Shown here: one piece after another, positions 63,270 through 64,000 of the stretch
Layout: the number at the start of each line of letters is the position of its first letter
How positions within the stretch are numbered: the stretch's first letter is position 1
NCBI GenBank assembly: GCA_001910725.1
Contig: MJGA01000010.1
Location: forward strand, 744,001 to 808,000
Length of the DNA: 64,000 nucleotides
From: Phanerodontia chrysosporium
Taxonomy: Eukaryota > Basidiomycota > Agaricomycetes > Polyporales > Phanerochaetaceae
Reading direction: 5' to 3'
Notes under the pieces: generated by a model
What the model was told of the DNA's origin: nothing
The model's database searches: none
The model's input: only the letters and a program-made list of their open reading frames with translations
Made by a program: the position numbers and the translations under genes

Positions 63270-63339
63270 GCATTAAGGGGGAATCGAACCCCCGGCGGGT
63301 CGATGGCAACGACCCAGGTTACCACTACCCCATTAATGC
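63270..63339 (-). tRNA. tRNA-Gly: tRNA-Gly (GCC)
   Basis: 70 nt, acceptor GCATTAA/TTAATGC, anticodon arm GGTCG-TTGCCAT-CGACC (GCC), T arm GGGGG-TTCGATT-CCCCC. No intron. A T-rich run just downstream on the minus strand (TTTTGTTTC) suits Pol III termination. Confidence 0.95.
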
Positions 63340-64000
63340 GTGGGAAAGCTTTTTTCTGTATGATGTAACCCAACACAGCATCCGAATGTGCTCGGCGAAT
63401 TTCGACGAAACCTGCTCGGTTTACGACGTCGGAGCAGTCGTGCCTGAGTGTTCCTGATCCGGCCTGCTGAGACGGCGATCGGAGGCTTTATGTCAGAGAA
63501 TGGCCGGGCTCGTGCGCGCACCGAACCGTGCGATGGGCCTGGGCCACAATGCTCCAACCCGTGTGCCCTCGTAGCGCTTCGAGCGAGGCATGGGAAACGG
63601 TCAGGTGTGCTGCGACTCAGGTGTCCCCTCCTCGCAGCAAAGGTGATCCCTCCGCCTACATACTTCGCGTCGGTCCTGGCAACATGCAACAATGTAACCA
63701 AATGTGCCGGCAAAAATCGCAACGGGCATGCGAGAAGGGTATAGACGATTCTGCCCGTTGAGCAGACGTCAACTACACGTCATGACTGAGGTTTCAACAC
63801 TGGCGGAAGTCAAGCCTCGTAAAGACCGAGACACGACGAGACCTAGCCTGTATGTACCGCCGCGATTGACGCAAGGCATAGCGTCGCCTGTAACAACTCG
63901 CAGAGTTATCATCACCACGGTCGATTACCTGGGGCCCCACAAGGCCGTGATCCATGGGACGTCTGGGTCTGCGTTTCATGCTCACCGCACGTTAACGAGG
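63340..64000. other. Right end of window, no supported gene
   Basis: No ORF with recognisable features or clear exon structure on either strand. Confidence 0.4.

Noticed and set aside
1..64000. CRISPR array, bacterial operon or giant Starship-type element
   Set aside because: No spaced direct-repeat array, no operon structure and no tyrosine recombinase captain gene were seen; genes have spliceosomal introns.

Overview
The window reads as nuclear DNA of an agaricomycete fungus (a basidiomycete, probably a wood-decay polypore type). Genes have many short GT-AG introns of about 45-60 bp, codon use is GC-rich, and the protein families are typical of mushrooms: a BTB/POZ protein, a polyporopepsin-like aspartic protease and G-domain GTPases. 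Chromoviral Ty3/gypsy elements are abundant.

Layout. Bases 1-8558 hold most of a decayed Ty3/gypsy chromovirus (element A), gag to 3' LTR, whose pol ends in a chromodomain plus a dUTPase. It is split by a solo LTR of its own family and by an 848-bp DNA transposon. Bases 8583-13763 look like a Tc1/mariner-IS630-type transposon carrying two convergent genes, a DDE transposase and an unrelated accessory gene. The accessory gene is split by a strange 1.46-kb gypsy fragment whose two ends are both LTR 5' ends. Bases 13757-23339 hold a decayed minus-strand gypsy element (C) with a solo LTR of family B and a 5'-truncated LINE inside it. Bases 23340-34537 hold a decayed hAT transposon with a divergent companion gene, into which an intact, very young Ty3/gypsy element B (25642-33348, 5-bp target duplication CCACC, LTRs identical by eye) has inserted. 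Bases 34754-38691 are LTR remnants and unassigned non-coding DNA. Bases 38692-41753 are a truncated Ty1/copia element.

Bases 42239-64000 are gene-dense host sequence: two tandem P-loop GTPase genes, a BTB gene, a secreted aspartic protease, a RanBPM/GID1 homologue, two paralogous small proteins of unknown function, an aminoglycoside-phosphotransferase-like kinase, initiator tRNA-Met, the iron-sulfur assembly gene ISA1, the ribosome-biogenesis gene PWP2, and tRNA-Gly(GCC).

The most interesting material is in the retroelements. Families A and B both carry an extra ORF in front of gag that shares a C-terminal motif. In element B this ORF lies in a leader of about 1.5 kb with no ATG in any forward frame, and it is in frame with gag across a single TAG. 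Element B also shows a 10-nt match expected for Tf1-like self-priming, a -1 frameshift heptamer G_GGT_TTT at the end of gag, and an intron-like 60-bp segment inside the LTR that is exactly missing from another copy. The copia element has a primer-binding site complementary to the anticodon arm of initiator tRNA-Met, whose gene is also in this window. Several one-base frameshifts in homopolymers, in host genes as well as transposons, suggest residual assembly errors; several 'broken' genes here may be intact in the organism.
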